This document shows, piece after piece, positions 8,034 to 17,201 of a DNA stretch of 64,000 nt (positions within the stretch are counted from its first letter, which is position 1; each line of letters opens with the position of its first letter). A program made the translations under genes and the position numbers. The stretch spans positions 262,428-326,427 of the forward strand of contig NZ_MUXT01000004.1 of assembly GCF_002014965.1 (NCBI RefSeq). The letters are read 5' to 3'. The notes beneath the pieces are model-generated. The model did no database searches. It had not been told where the DNA came from and worked only from the letters and a program-made list of their open reading frames with translations. Source of the DNA: Moraxella canis (GTDB lineage: Bacteria; Pseudomonadota; Gammaproteobacteria; Pseudomonadales; Moraxellaceae).

Positions 8034-9083
8034 ATGCGTTATGTTCTAAGGCGTTTGGGGCTGATGCTGCCGACCTTGTTTGTGATTTTATGTATTAATT
8101 TTATCATGGTTCAGATGGCGCCCGGTGGACCGGTGGAATATCAACTGACCAAAATCCAAAATGAACAACAAGCCTTAGCTGCTCAGGGTTTTGCGCTTGC
8201 CAATATCAACTATCAAGGGGCGAGCGGTCTATCACCGCAGATGCTTGCAGAGCTGAACGCTCGCTTTGGCTATGATTTACCTTTGATTGAGCGTTTTTGG
8301 CTGATGATGTCAAATTTTGCTCGCTTTGATTTGGGCGAGTCTTTTTTTCAGGGCAGGGCGGTGATTGAGCTGATTATAGAAAAAATGCCAATCACGCTTT
8401 TATTGGGAGTTTTGAGCCTGATAGTGATGTATGGTTTTGGCATTGTGATTGGACTGTACAAGGTGCGCCATCATCGGTCGTTGCGCGATTCTGTGTTGAC
8501 GGCGGTTTTGGCGGTGCTACATGCTTTGCCGGTATTTATGCTTGGGGTGCTTTTGCTGGTTTTATTGGCTGGTTCGAGCGGTTGGCAAATTTTCCCCATT
8601 CAGGGCGTGGTTTCCCCAAATTTTGAGCAGCTTGGCTGGATTGGTAAAATCAAAGATTTGCTTTGGCATTTAAGCTTACCAGTACTTGCTGGCAGTCTTG
8701 GTTCTATTGCTGGTATTGCTTATTTGACCAAATTTAGTGTGATGGCAGAGCTTGATAAGCCATATGTTCAAGCGATGCAGGCGCGGGGATTGATGCGGAC
8801 TCAAATCATCTACACCCAAGTGCTCAAAAATGCGCTGCTGCCCGTGATGTCGCATTTGCCGATGGCGGTAGTGGGTGTGCTGTTTTCGGGGAATTTTTTG
8901 ATTGAAATTATTTTTGGTATTGATGGCATTGGGCGTTTGGGTTATGAGGCGGTGATGCAGCGAGATTATCCATTGATGTTTGGTATTTTATACATCTTTA
9001 CGCTGATCGCAATGGTGGTGCAGCTCATCTTTGATGTGCTGTATCGCATGATTGATCCTAGAGTGGACTTTGAGGCTGTCTGA
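8034..9083 (+). CDS. yejB: Peptide ABC transporter permease YejB
   Basis: A 349-residue inner-membrane permease of the BPD_transp_1 family. The opening RYVLRRLGLMLPTLFVILCINF followed by VQMAPGGPVEYQL is characteristic of YejB. The N-terminal helix is followed by a long periplasmic loop, then five further helices. The EAA cytoplasmic loop that docks with the ATPase is YVQAMQARGLMRTQIIYTQVLKNALLPV. The ATG at 8034 is preferred, two bases after the mntP stop and after GGGG; a GTG two codons earlier is possible. It pairs with yejE, whose start overlaps its stop. Confidence 0.9.
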   Translation: MRYVLRRLGLMLPTLFVILCINFIMVQMAPGGPVEYQLTKIQNEQQALAAQGFALANINYQGASGLSPQMLAELNARFGYDLPLIERFWLMMSNFARFDLGESFFQGRAVIELIIEKMPITLLLGVLSLIVMYGFGIVIGLYKVRHHRSLRDSVLTAVLAVLHALPVFMLGVLLLVLLAGSSGWQIFPIQGVVSPNFEQLGWIGKIKDLLWHLSLPVLAGSLGSIAGIAYLTKFSVMAELDKPYVQAMQARGLMRTQIIYTQVLKNALLPVMSHLPMAVVGVLFSGNFLIEIIFGIDGIGRLGYEAVMQRDYPLMFGILYIFTLIAMVVQLIFDVLYRMIDPRVDFEAV

Positions 9084-10126
9084 TGCATCATTTGCCAGAT
9101 GATTTAACCATAAAAAATCAGCCAATCAGCCGAACCGCAGTCATTTGGCGAAAGTTTCGTGCTCAGAAGCTTGCTTTGGTCTCTTTGTCTTTATTTGTGC
9201 TGATTTTGATTGTATCACTATGCGCCCCGCTGATCGCCAATGATAAGCCACTGTATGTGCATTATCAAGGCGAGCATTTATTGCCCATGTTGAAGATGTA
9301 TCCTGAGACAAGATTTGGGGGCGACTTTGAAACGCCGACCAATTACCATGATCCTGCAGTATTAAAATTAATCCGTCAAAATGGCGATGTGTGGATGCCA
9401 CTCATAAAGTACGGTGAACAGACATTGGTGCTTGATGCGCAGATGCCGCACCCAGCCGTCCCAAGCTTTGCGCATCCATTGGGGACGGATCAGGTGGGGC
9501 GAGATGTACTGGCACGGCTACTTTATGCACTGCGTATATCCCTGATATTTGGCATAGGGCTGTCTTTGATTGGTAGTATTTGTGGGGTGTTTGCAGGCTT
9601 ATTGATGGGCTATTTTGGTGGGCTGACCGATTTATTTGGACAAAGGCTCATTGAGATTTGGATTGGTCTGCCGCAGCTGTTTGTCATGATCATTTTGGCA
9701 AGTATCTTTGAGCCTTCATTGATGGTGCTATTTTTATTGCTGCTAAGCTTTGGTTGGCTGTCGCTGGTTTCGCTGACTCGGGTGCATTTTTTGCAGTCAC
9801 GAAGATTGGATTATGTGCTCACTGCCCAAAATTTGGGCGTTCCTGCGTGGGTGATTATTTATAGGCACATTTTACCCAGCACATTTTTACTGGTGCTATC
9901 ACAACTGCCTTTTGTGATGGTGGCTAATATTTCTGCCCTAACCACCCTTGATTTTTTGGGATTGGGATTGCCGATGGGCTCGGCAAGCCTTGGCGAGCTT
10001 TTGGCACAAGGCAAAAACCATCTGGATGCACCGCATTTGGTTTTGTCAGGTTTTGTTGCTTTGGCAGTGGTTTTGTCGCTATTAATTTTTATTGGGGAAG
10101 GCTTAAGAAATGCACTTGACAGATGA
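9083..10126 (+). CDS. yejE: Peptide ABC transporter permease YejE
   Basis: A 347-residue second permease of the Yej importer. After a first helix (LALVSLSLFVLILIVSLCAPLI, near residues 31-52), the large periplasmic segment contains ETRFGGDFETPTNYHDP, a YejE-type insert, then HPLGTDQVGRDVLARLLYALRISL, typical of the DppC/OppC branch. The EAA loop is RRLDYVLTAQNLGVPAWVIIYRHILPS. The ATG shares one base with the yejB stop (TGATG), and the 3' end overlaps yejF by 17 bases, so translation of the three genes is likely coupled. Confidence 0.9.
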   Translation: MHHLPDDLTIKNQPISRTAVIWRKFRAQKLALVSLSLFVLILIVSLCAPLIANDKPLYVHYQGEHLLPMLKMYPETRFGGDFETPTNYHDPAVLKLIRQNGDVWMPLIKYGEQTLVLDAQMPHPAVPSFAHPLGTDQVGRDVLARLLYALRISLIFGIGLSLIGSICGVFAGLLMGYFGGLTDLFGQRLIEIWIGLPQLFVMIILASIFEPSLMVLFLLLLSFGWLSLVSLTRVHFLQSRRLDYVLTAQNLGVPAWVIIYRHILPSTFLLVLSQLPFVMVANISALTTLDFLGLGLPMGSASLGELLAQGKNHLDAPHLVLSGFVALAVVLSLLIFIGEGLRNALDR

Positions 10127-11612
10127 GCGAAACCCAAATGATCTGCCTATTTTGGCGCTTCAAGATTATCACTTAAGCTTAGGCGATCGCGTGCTGATCA
10201 GTGGCTTGACAGTGATGCTGTCGGCTGGCGAAATCTTGGGCGTCGTCGGTCGCTCAGGCGTCGGCAAAAGCTCTGTCATGCTGTCGCTACTAGGGCTGCT
10301 GTCGCCTGAATTTCAAGCTAAGGCAAGGCTTGCCGCCTTAGAAGATCAGCCAATTTTGCTATCCAAACAAGGTGATGAAACAGTCTTTTTGCCCATTCGT
10401 GGTCAAGGGATCGGCTATATTTTTCAGGAACCCAAAGCGGCATTTAACCCTATTCATACGATCGCTAAACACTTTGATGTTATCTTAAGCCGGCTTAACA
10501 CCCCCAAAAAATCGCGCAAATCTATGATGCTTGAGTTGCTTGAACAAGTCCATCTGCCAAATCCAGCATCATTTTTGGAGCGTTATACGCATCAATTGTC
10601 AGGCGGTGAGGCGCGGCGGATTAGCATCGCTTTGGTATTGGCGATGTCGCCTAAGCTGATCATTGCTGATGAGCCGACAGGAGCGCTGGATGCTGACTTA
10701 ACTGATGAAATTTTGGCGTTATTAACCCAGTTATGTCAAGACAGATCCATTGCGCTCATCTTGATCAGCCATGATTTAGGCAGTATTGAGCATCGCTGCG
10801 ATTGGCTGCTTGCCATGGATTGTAATGATCAAAGCGCGCGCCATGAGTTTGGGGCAGCTCAAGATGTCCTACGAATGCCCATCGCACTTCGGCTACTTGA
10901 GGCTGATTATGGTAAACCTATCCCAATCAGCGGTGAGCGCGCCGTACTTAGGCTGTGTGATGTGAGTGTGGGATATCGCACATTTTGGTGGGTGCGCCAA
11001 AAGCCAGTGATCCAAAATTTTAGCCTATGCATTCATCAAGGTGAAATTGTGGGTATTATGGGACGCTCAGGCGTCGGCAAGACAACACTGGCAAAAGCGA
11101 TCACGCGCTTAGATAGCGATTTGGTTGTCCAAGGTGATATCAGTATTGAGGGTAAAACCCTGTATCAGCTATCAGGGCGTGCGCTTAGGCAGGCTCGCAG
11201 GCGTGTTCAGATGGTCATGCAAGCTCCACGCGCAAGCCTAAATCCAAACCTAACCATCGAACAAAGCCTCAATGAAGCGATCTTAGCTGATCATGATCAG
11301 GCAAGGCAGATGATTGATGAGCTGTTGGAACAATGTCAGCTGCCAAAACAGATACTAAAGCGCTATCCCGATCAGCTGTCAGGAGGTGAGTGTCAGCGAG
11401 TGTGCCTGGTGCGTGCATTACTTGCCAAGCCTTCGCTGCTGATCTTAGATGAGCCGACAGCGATGTTAGACCGTATCGCCATCGCTCAGCTGCTCAAGCT
11501 ACTTAGGCGCATCAATCACACTTATCATACATCCATGATGATAATTAGCCATGATAAATCTGTCCAAAGCGCGATATGCCACCGCATCATTGAGATGGTA
11601 GACTTAGGATAA
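10110..11612 (+). CDS. yejF: Peptide ABC transporter ATPase YejF (fused double ATPase)
   Basis: A 500-residue protein with two ABC ATPase domains in one chain, as in E. coli YejF. The first has Walker A GRSGVGKSS, signature LSGGEARR and Walker B LIIADEPTGALD. The second has GRSGVGKTT, LSGGECQR and LLILDEPTAMLD. It powers YejBE for uptake of oligopeptides; the E. coli system is known to import microcin C. The ATG at 10110 lies inside the end of yejE, with a purine-rich GGGGAAGG stretch upstream. It ends the plus-strand run that began at serC and converges with the Lrp-type gene. Confidence 0.92.
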   Translation: MHLTDERNPNDLPILALQDYHLSLGDRVLISGLTVMLSAGEILGVVGRSGVGKSSVMLSLLGLLSPEFQAKARLAALEDQPILLSKQGDETVFLPIRGQGIGYIFQEPKAAFNPIHTIAKHFDVILSRLNTPKKSRKSMMLELLEQVHLPNPASFLERYTHQLSGGEARRISIALVLAMSPKLIIADEPTGALDADLTDEILALLTQLCQDRSIALILISHDLGSIEHRCDWLLAMDCNDQSARHEFGAAQDVLRMPIALRLLEADYGKPIPISGERAVLRLCDVSVGYRTFWWVRQKPVIQNFSLCIHQGEIVGIMGRSGVGKTTLAKAITRLDSDLVVQGDISIEGKTLYQLSGRALRQARRRVQMVMQAPRASLNPNLTIEQSLNEAILADHDQARQMIDELLEQCQLPKQILKRYPDQLSGGECQRVCLVRALLAKPSLLILDEPTAMLDRIAIAQLLKLLRRINHTYHTSMMIISHDKSVQSAICHRIIEMVDLG

Positions 11613-11633
11613 TTGATTTAAATTTAGATCATA

Positions 11634-12110
11634 TTAAACGGCAGAGCGATTCAGCACTTCTCGCAGCACAAAACTGGTGTGCAGCTGACTGACGCCATCA
11701 ATCTTACTTAACCGATGTAGCAAAAATTCTTCATAATGGCGCATGTCTTTGACCAATACTTTGAGCAAATAATCTTCGCTGCGCCCTGTGACGACGCTAC
11801 AACTGACCACTTCATCAAAATTTTGAATTTGGTTTTCAAATTCGCAAAAGCGCTCGGCGGTGTGCTTATCCATACTCACCGCCACATAGACCGACAAAGA
11901 ATAGCCAAGCGCATCAGGATTTGTGGCGGCGTGATACCCTGTGATGACGCCGGCATCTTCAAGTCGCTTGATGCGGCGGATGGTGGGTGTGGCAGACAGA
12001 TTAATCTTTTCGCTGATTTCTGCGATGGATACTCGGGCATTGGTGGTGAGTATGCGCAGTATTTTTTGGTCAATTGTATCTAAGATGACTTGGTCGTTGG
12101 ATGTACTCAT
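11634..12110 (-). CDS. Lrp/AsnC-family transcriptional regulator
   Basis: A 158-residue regulator with an N-terminal winged HTH (residues ~8-65: LDTIDQKILRILTTNARVSIAEISEKINLSATPTIRRIKRLEDAGVI, in segments) and a C-terminal RAM ligand domain containing VVSCSVVTGRSEDYLLKVLVKD. Proteins of this type sense amino acids and control their synthesis or uptake. It is transcribed divergently from leuA across 176 bases, suggesting autoregulation and control of leucine synthesis. That link is inferred from position only. It is not clearly the global Lrp and could be a local paralogue. Confidence 0.9.
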   Translation of the reverse strand: MSTSNDQVILDTIDQKILRILTTNARVSIAEISEKINLSATPTIRRIKRLEDAGVITGYHAATNPDALGYSLSVYVAVSMDKHTAERFCEFENQIQNFDEVVSCSVVTGRSEDYLLKVLVKDMRHYEEFLLHRLSKIDGVSQLHTSFVLREVLNRSAV

Positions 12111-12210
12111 TCAAATTATTCTAAATTATGGTTATTTTTACTATATATTATCATATATTTAGTACAATCATCTAAAATATCCGCAAATGAGTGCAAAAAT
12201 AAGTAAAAAT

Positions 12211-12219
12211 TGCTATACT
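12211..12219 (+). promoter_or_regulatory. Extended -10 promoter of leuA
   Basis: TGCTATACT is an extended -10 (TATACT at 12214-12219). A weak -35 (GTGCAA, 12191-12196) is 17 bases upstream. Upstream, around 12140-12164, an AT-rich imperfect dyad is a possible site for the divergent Lrp-type regulator. I see no leader peptide rich in Leu before leuA. Confidence 0.5.
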
Positions 12220-12286
12220 TTCTTTGATAAAATTTAGCCATTAAAACATTTAATATTTAAAACTCAATTCACTTTTTGGAGCTTTT

Positions 12287-13999
12287 ATGCCACACATTAC
12301 CCCAAAAAATCCGGCATTTGATTTTAATAAATATCAGCCATTTGCATTTGCGCCTAAGCTTGAAAACCGCACTTGGCCTGATAAGACCATCACCAAAGCC
12401 CCGATTTGGGCAAGTGTTGATCTACGCGATGGCAACCAAGCCTTGATCGATCCGATGAATATCGAACAAAAATTAAAATTCTTTAAATTGCTTGTGGATA
12501 TTGGCTTTAAAGAGATTGAGATTGGTTTTCCTTCAGCGGCGCAAGTTGAGTTTGATTTTACGCGTCGCTTGATTGAAGAAGGTCATGTGCCTGATGATGT
12601 GACCTTGCAGGTGTTAGTGCAGGCGCGAGAGCATTTGATTGACCGTACTTTTGAAGCGCTGCAGGGTGCGCGCCGCGCGATTGTGCATGTTTATAATTCT
12701 ACCTCAAAAGTTCAGCGCGATAAAGTCTATCAAATGGATAAGCAGCAAATCAAACAAATCGCCATCGATGGGGCGACCATGCTGCGCGATAAGGCGAAAA
12801 ATTATCCAGACACACAGTGGGTGTTTCAGTATTCGCCAGAAAGCTTTAGCCAAACCGAGACCGATTACGCGGTGGAAGTGTGTGACGCTGTCTGTGAAGT
12901 CTGGCAGCCTGAAAATGGGCAAGAGGTGATTTTAAACCTACCCGCCACTGTCGAGGCATCGACGCCAAATATCTATGCTGACCAAGTGGAATATTTTTGC
13001 AGGCATCTAAAAGCACGCCCCCATGTGATCATCAGCCTACACACGCACAACGATCGCGGCTGTGCGGTGGCTGCCTCTGAGATGGGCATGATGGCAGGCG
13101 CGGATCGCATCGAAGGCACGCTACTGGGTAATGGCGAGCGCACGGGTAATATGGATATTTTGGTCATGGCGATGAATCTATACACCCAAGGTATCGATCC
13201 TGAGCTTGATTTTAGTCAGGTCAGTGAAATTGTGCAAATCGTCAGTGAGTGTAATAATTTGCCAGTACATCCGCGCCATCCTTATGTCGGCGAATTGGTC
13301 TTTACTGCATTTAGTGGCTCACATCAAGACGCCATCAAAAAATCCTTGGATTATAACGAAAAACATCCTGAGACTGAGCAGCATTGGGATGTGGCGTATC
13401 TGCCCATCGATCCGATGCACATCGGTCGCGGCTATCAAGATGTGGTGCGGATTAATAGCCAGTCGGGCAAGGGCGGGGCTGCCTATATCTTGCAGCGACA
13501 CTATGGCTTTAATTTGCCACGCTGGACACAAATTGACTTTGCCCGCGTGGTGCAGGCTCAAGCAGAAAGCATGGCACGCGAGCTAAAAACCGATGAATTG
13601 CTTGAAATTTTTACCCAGGCGTATCTTGAGCAAGACAAATTCCGCCTAAGCGACTACACCATCAGTAATAAAGGCGGCGATGTCAGCTTCCAAGGTCAAG
13701 TGGCTGCGCCTGAAGAGGTGTTCGAAGTGATTGGTCAAGGTAATGGCGCCTTATCCGCCTTCATTGATGGGTTGGTCAAGTCCACAGGTAAGCAAATTCA
13801 TGTTACCAACTATGCTGAGCATGCCATCGATAAAGCAGCTCGCAAGGATGGAGATACTGAGAATCAAACGGATGCCGCTGCTGCTGCTTATATTCAACTG
13901 TCGGTAGATGGACAAATCTATTCAGGCATCGGTACTTGTAGCAGCACCGTATCAGCCATGCTAAAAGGCACTTTATCTGCTTTGGCACAGGCTTGGTAA
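12287..13999 (+). CDS. leuA: 2-isopropylmalate synthase
   Basis: A 570-residue enzyme that condenses acetyl-CoA with 2-oxoisovalerate, the first committed step of leucine synthesis. The catalytic HMGL-like TIM barrel begins at WASVDLRDGNQAL (near residues 41-53) and carries the metal-binding ISLHTHNDRG. A C-terminal LeuA regulatory domain follows (DYTISNKGGDVSFQGQVAA and ISGIGT-like SGIGTCSSTVSAML). It belongs to the longer LeuA type that starts with KYQPFAFAPKLENRTWPDK. The ATG at 12287 has GGAG six bases upstream. It is divergent from an Lrp-type gene and followed by a strong terminator; leuB, leuC and leuD are not in this window. Confidence 0.95.
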   Translation: MPHITPKNPAFDFNKYQPFAFAPKLENRTWPDKTITKAPIWASVDLRDGNQALIDPMNIEQKLKFFKLLVDIGFKEIEIGFPSAAQVEFDFTRRLIEEGHVPDDVTLQVLVQAREHLIDRTFEALQGARRAIVHVYNSTSKVQRDKVYQMDKQQIKQIAIDGATMLRDKAKNYPDTQWVFQYSPESFSQTETDYAVEVCDAVCEVWQPENGQEVILNLPATVEASTPNIYADQVEYFCRHLKARPHVIISLHTHNDRGCAVAASEMGMMAGADRIEGTLLGNGERTGNMDILVMAMNLYTQGIDPELDFSQVSEIVQIVSECNNLPVHPRHPYVGELVFTAFSGSHQDAIKKSLDYNEKHPETEQHWDVAYLPIDPMHIGRGYQDVVRINSQSGKGGAAYILQRHYGFNLPRWTQIDFARVVQAQAESMARELKTDELLEIFTQAYLEQDKFRLSDYTISNKGGDVSFQGQVAAPEEVFEVIGQGNGALSAFIDGLVKSTGKQIHVTNYAEHAIDKAARKDGDTENQTDAAAAAYIQLSVDGQIYSGIGTCSSTVSAMLKGTLSALAQAW

Positions 14000-14010
14000 T
14001 TATAAGACAC

Positions 14011-14042
14011 AAAAAATCCTGCATGATCGCAGGATTTTTTTT
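14011..14042. terminator. Intrinsic terminator after leuA
   Basis: A 12-bp perfect stem (AAAAAATCCTGC / GCAGGATTTTTT) with a 6-base loop is followed by further Ts. It lies between convergent leuA and yjjB and could serve both. Confidence 0.9.
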
Positions 14043-14093
14043 GTTATCAGTATAATTCGTCTTTAATCATAGCTTAATTATCATAAAAATACA

Positions 14094-14555
14094 TCAGACA
14101 ATCGGCTTACGACGATAAAATAAAATGCCAGGAATGGACAATCCCAATACTAACGCTGAAATGACAAAGATCGCATCAAAAAAGTGGCTCATCATGATAA
14201 TAAATAGATCCATACTAAACCCAAAATAGCCGATTTGTACCATGCTGACCATTGCCTTATAGGCGGCGATCCCTGGCATCATACAGATCAGGCTAGGCAC
14301 GATCAGAGCTTTGGGCGGCAGACCATAGCGCTGTGCAAAATGCACGCCCAAAAAGCTGCCTGCCATCGCCCCAAAAAAAGTCGAGACCGCCAAATGCACC
14401 CCAAAGGCGACCATGATTTGCTTAAGACCAAAGCCAAGCGCCGTTACCATGATGCAGTGAATGATGTAGCGCTTAGGTAGCGTGAACATCAAGCACCAGC
14501 CTACTGTGATAATGCAAGATAGCAGGATTTTTTGGAGAATTTCAAGCCAATCCAT
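14094..14555 (-). CDS. yjjB: Threonine/serine exporter, small subunit (YjjB-like)
   Basis: A 153-residue protein with four to five hydrophobic helices, matching the ThrE_2 (YjjB) half of the two-gene ThrE exporters. Recognisable segments are MDWLEILQKILLSCIITVGW at the start and YGLPPKALIVPSLICMMPG in the middle. In E. coli the YjjP/YjjB pair has been linked to succinate export. The ATG at 14555 shares one base with the stop of the upstream yjjP-like gene (TGATG). A longer frame starting within that gene exists but is poorly supported. Confidence 0.82.
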   Translation of the reverse strand: MDWLEILQKILLSCIITVGWCLMFTLPKRYIIHCIMVTALGFGLKQIMVAFGVHLAVSTFFGAMAGSFLGVHFAQRYGLPPKALIVPSLICMMPGIAAYKAMVSMVQIGYFGFSMDLFIIMMSHFFDAIFVISALVLGLSIPGILFYRRKPIV

Positions 14556-15466
14556 CACAGCCCCCAGTGTGGAATCTGAAGAAAAATTAAAGTAATCACA
14601 ATCCCCACACAAGCCGACAAAGTGAGCATGGTGGCAAACATCCATCGACCCACACCCATGTTCATATAGCCTTTTAGAATATCTGATAAGGCATTAATGA
14701 TGGGAAAGCCAGGAACCAGCAGTAAGACACTGGCTGCAACAGCAATATCAGCATTGACGCCCAAATCCAAAAAATATGCCGATGCCGCCAATAAGGTCGC
14801 TGTAAAAGCTGTGATAATCACTACAACAAATGGATTAAAATGCTTCGCTAAAAGATAAACACGCATACGCATTGCCACAAAACTTGCAATCAAAGTGATC
14901 AATGACATCATCAGCGTACCGCCATTTAGGTAAGCGAAGCTTGCACAAGACATACCCACAAAAAATGACATCAAGTTATTTGGATAACTGGTGCGATTCA
15001 TGTGGTCAAAATCTTGCTCAATGCCATCAATCAGCGCGTCTTGTGCATCGGATGATAGCGGCGCTTGACGACTGTGCTGATCTAGCTCGGCTTTTAGGAT
15101 GATCTGCTGAATTTGAACCAAAATGCTGACATTGATGCCTTGATGAATGGTGTTTCTAACCGTCGTAATGCAGCGACCTTGATATAAAGTGGTCAGTGTG
15201 ACTGCATTAAACGACAAACCACACTCCACGCCATCAATTCCAAGCGCTACCCCAAGCCGCTTGGTCAAATCGACCACCACGACCGATTCTGCGCCATATT
15301 GCATCAGCAGGAGCGCACAGCGGATACACAGCCTTGTGATGCGCTGCTGCTGAGCGTAGTTTAGGCGGCTGGCAGGCACATCAAATAAAATGCTGGGCGT
15401 ATCGTCGGCTGAGTTTGTCATTGGACGACTTTGGATGGTTTGGATGTTTGGCATGGCATCACTCAT
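14555..15466 (-). CDS. yjjP: Threonine/serine exporter, large subunit (YjjP/ThrE-like)
   Basis: A 303-residue protein. The cytoplasmic N-terminal half contains the ThrE signature IRCALLLMQYGAESVVVVDLTKRLG and GVECGLSFNAVTLT. The C-terminal half has about five membrane helices, including VLLLVPGFPIINALSDILKGYMNMG. The start is the ATG at 15466, ten bases after the argD stop; a TTG two codons earlier is possible. With the yjjB-like gene it forms a translationally coupled exporter pair for small amino acids or dicarboxylates. It lies in the yacG-argD-yjjP-yjjB operon. Confidence 0.87.
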   Translation of the reverse strand: MSDAMPNIQTIQSRPMTNSADDTPSILFDVPASRLNYAQQQRITRLCIRCALLLMQYGAESVVVVDLTKRLGVALGIDGVECGLSFNAVTLTTLYQGRCITTVRNTIHQGINVSILVQIQQIILKAELDQHSRQAPLSSDAQDALIDGIEQDFDHMNRTSYPNNLMSFFVGMSCASFAYLNGGTLMMSLITLIASFVAMRMRVYLLAKHFNPFVVVIITAFTATLLAASAYFLDLGVNADIAVAASVLLLVPGFPIINALSDILKGYMNMGVGRWMFATMLTLSACVGIVITLIFLQIPHWGL

Positions 15467-15475
15467 ATTCAAACT

Positions 15476-16654
15476 TCAATGAGATTGATTGAATAACCCC
15501 GCCAAAAGATCAGTCATTTTACCAATGAGCAAGGCGGTATCTTGTTTTGATAAATTCAACGCTGGTAACAAGCGAATGACATTGCCGCCTGTGACATTGA
15601 TGATCAAGTGGTGCTGATCGCGAGCGATATTGACAGCCTCAGTGAGATCAATCTCTTTTGGCATGGCAAAGCCAATCATCATCCCACGTCCTCGTGCGCT
15701 GACCCCTTGTGCGCCAAATTTATCCACAATGTGCGTGCGTATGGCATCGCCTTGAGTGCGTGCATTATCCATGATCGCCTCATCAAGCACGTCATAAACG
15801 GCGCATACTACGCGGCTGCCAAGCGGCGTACCGCCATAGGTTGAGCCATGCGAGCCTGCACCAAATAGCCCAACGGCTTTATTGTTCACCATACAAGCAC
15901 CAATCGGAAAGCCGTTACCCAAGCCTTTGGCGGTAGTCAGCACATCAGGTGTGATACTTGAATATTGATAAGCAAAATATTTGCCGGTGCGACCATTGCC
16001 CGTCTGAACCTCATCGAGCATCAAAAGCCAGTTGTTGTCGTTGCAAATTTTTGACAGTTTTTCTAAATAATCATCAGGGGGGGTGTGTAAGCCGCCTTCA
16101 CCCTGAATCGGCTCAACAAGCACCGCACAGATGTCTGGATCGCCAGACAGTGCCGCCACTGCATCAACCTCCCCAAAAGGCACGCGCACAAATTCATCAT
16201 CCAGCGTATAAAAGCCGGCACGCGCCTTAGGATTGGCGGTAGCAGAGACTGTCAAAAGCGTACGCCCATGAAATGAGTTTTCCATCACAATGACCTTAGG
16301 CTTGTCTTTGCCTTGATTGTGCGCATAAAGACGAGCGATCTTTAAGGCGCATTCATTGGCTTCAGCACCGGAATTGGCAAAAAACACCTGCTGCATGCCG
16401 GCAGCTTGGCACAGCATATCTGCCGCCTTTTCTTGCCAGTCAATGCCAAATAGGTTGCTGGTATGCACCAAACTAGAAGCCTGCTTCGTGATGGCTTGAG
16501 TGATGGCAGGGTGGCAGTGCCCAAGACCGCATACGGCAATGCCGGTCAAGGCATCCAAATAAGCCGTACCATCTTCAGTGTATAGGTACGAGCCTTCGCC
16601 ACGCACAAAGCTGATGGGCTGGCGGGCATAGGTGGGCATGATGTGACTGTTCAT
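15476..16654 (-). CDS. argD: Acetylornithine aminotransferase
   Basis: A 392-residue class III PLP aminotransferase, which converts N-acetylglutamate semialdehyde to N2-acetylornithine in arginine synthesis. ArgD enzymes often also act on succinyl-diaminopimelate in lysine synthesis. FFANSGAEANECALK (residues 91-105) binds PLP phosphate, LMLDEVQTGNGRTG carries the PLP-ring Asp, and the Schiff-base lysine is K243 in TTAKGLGNGFP. AAGGA lies upstream of the ATG. It follows yacG by 34 bases and is probably cotranscribed with it. Confidence 0.94.
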   Translation of the reverse strand: MNSHIMPTYARQPISFVRGEGSYLYTEDGTAYLDALTGIAVCGLGHCHPAITQAITKQASSLVHTSNLFGIDWQEKAADMLCQAAGMQQVFFANSGAEANECALKIARLYAHNQGKDKPKVIVMENSFHGRTLLTVSATANPKARAGFYTLDDEFVRVPFGEVDAVAALSGDPDICAVLVEPIQGEGGLHTPPDDYLEKLSKICNDNNWLLMLDEVQTGNGRTGKYFAYQYSSITPDVLTTAKGLGNGFPIGACMVNNKAVGLFGAGSHGSTYGGTPLGSRVVCAVYDVLDEAIMDNARTQGDAIRTHIVDKFGAQGVSARGRGMMIGFAMPKEIDLTEAVNIARDQHHLIINVTGGNVIRLLPALNLSKQDTALLIGKMTDLLAGLFNQSH

Positions 16655-16688
16655 GAAGCGTCCTTAATGTCTTTAATTAAAGATGAAT

Positions 16689-16874
16689 TTAATATTCTGA
16701 TGATTCATCATGTTCAGGCAATGACAGCTCATCGCCTGCAATCAAATACTCATCAGATGCCCACGCACCCAAATCAATGAGCTTACAGCGTTTTGAACAA
16801 AATGGGCGGTTTGGGTTGTCAGACCATGTGGTCGGCGTCTGACAGATTGGGCATGGATAGGTGATTTGAGTCAT
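16689..16874 (-). CDS. yacG: DNA gyrase inhibitor / zinc protein YacG
   Basis: A 61-residue zinc-finger protein. Four cysteines (C8, C11, C26 and C30) give the YacG pattern CPIC...[19 protein letters not shown]. In E. coli YacG binds GyrB and inhibits gyrase. Length and motifs match the family well. Here it heads the argD operon instead of sitting with coaE and zapD as in E. coli. Confidence 0.93.
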   Translation of the reverse strand: MTQITYPCPICQTPTTWSDNPNRPFCSKRCKLIDLGAWASDEYLIAGDELSLPEHDESSEY

Positions 16875-17201
16875 AATTTATGATACTAAAAATAATGTGT
16901 ATTTTATCATAATTTGGCAAAACTAAGCAGCCAAATCCTTGAATGGCTGACATGATAATTTAAATTGTCTATATGATTATACAAAATTTGCATAAACATG
17001 CCGCTTAATACCAATGATAACTACACTTTATGCCATTTTTGCAAAATACATCAGTTTTTCTTTTAAAGTTATCAAATTCATAAAATAATACATGACAGAA
17101 ATATTAAAGCAAGCTATAATCCCACGCGATCAATTTAGAACAAGACCAAAGAACTGCAACAGCAGACGAATTTAATCAATAGCAATAATAAGGAGAATAT
17201 T
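16875..17201. other. Divergent intergenic region, yacG / DUF3360-like gene
   Basis: 327 AT-rich non-coding bases carrying the promoters of two divergent transcription units. The plus-strand promoter at 17092-17120 is clear. No small gene or structured RNA is evident. Confidence 0.55.
17092..17120 (+). promoter_or_regulatory. Sigma70-type promoter of the DUF3360-like gene
   Basis: A -35 ATGACA (17092-17097) and a perfect -10 TATAAT (17115-17120) are 17 bases apart. The leader to the GTG start is about 75 bases. Confidence 0.7.
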
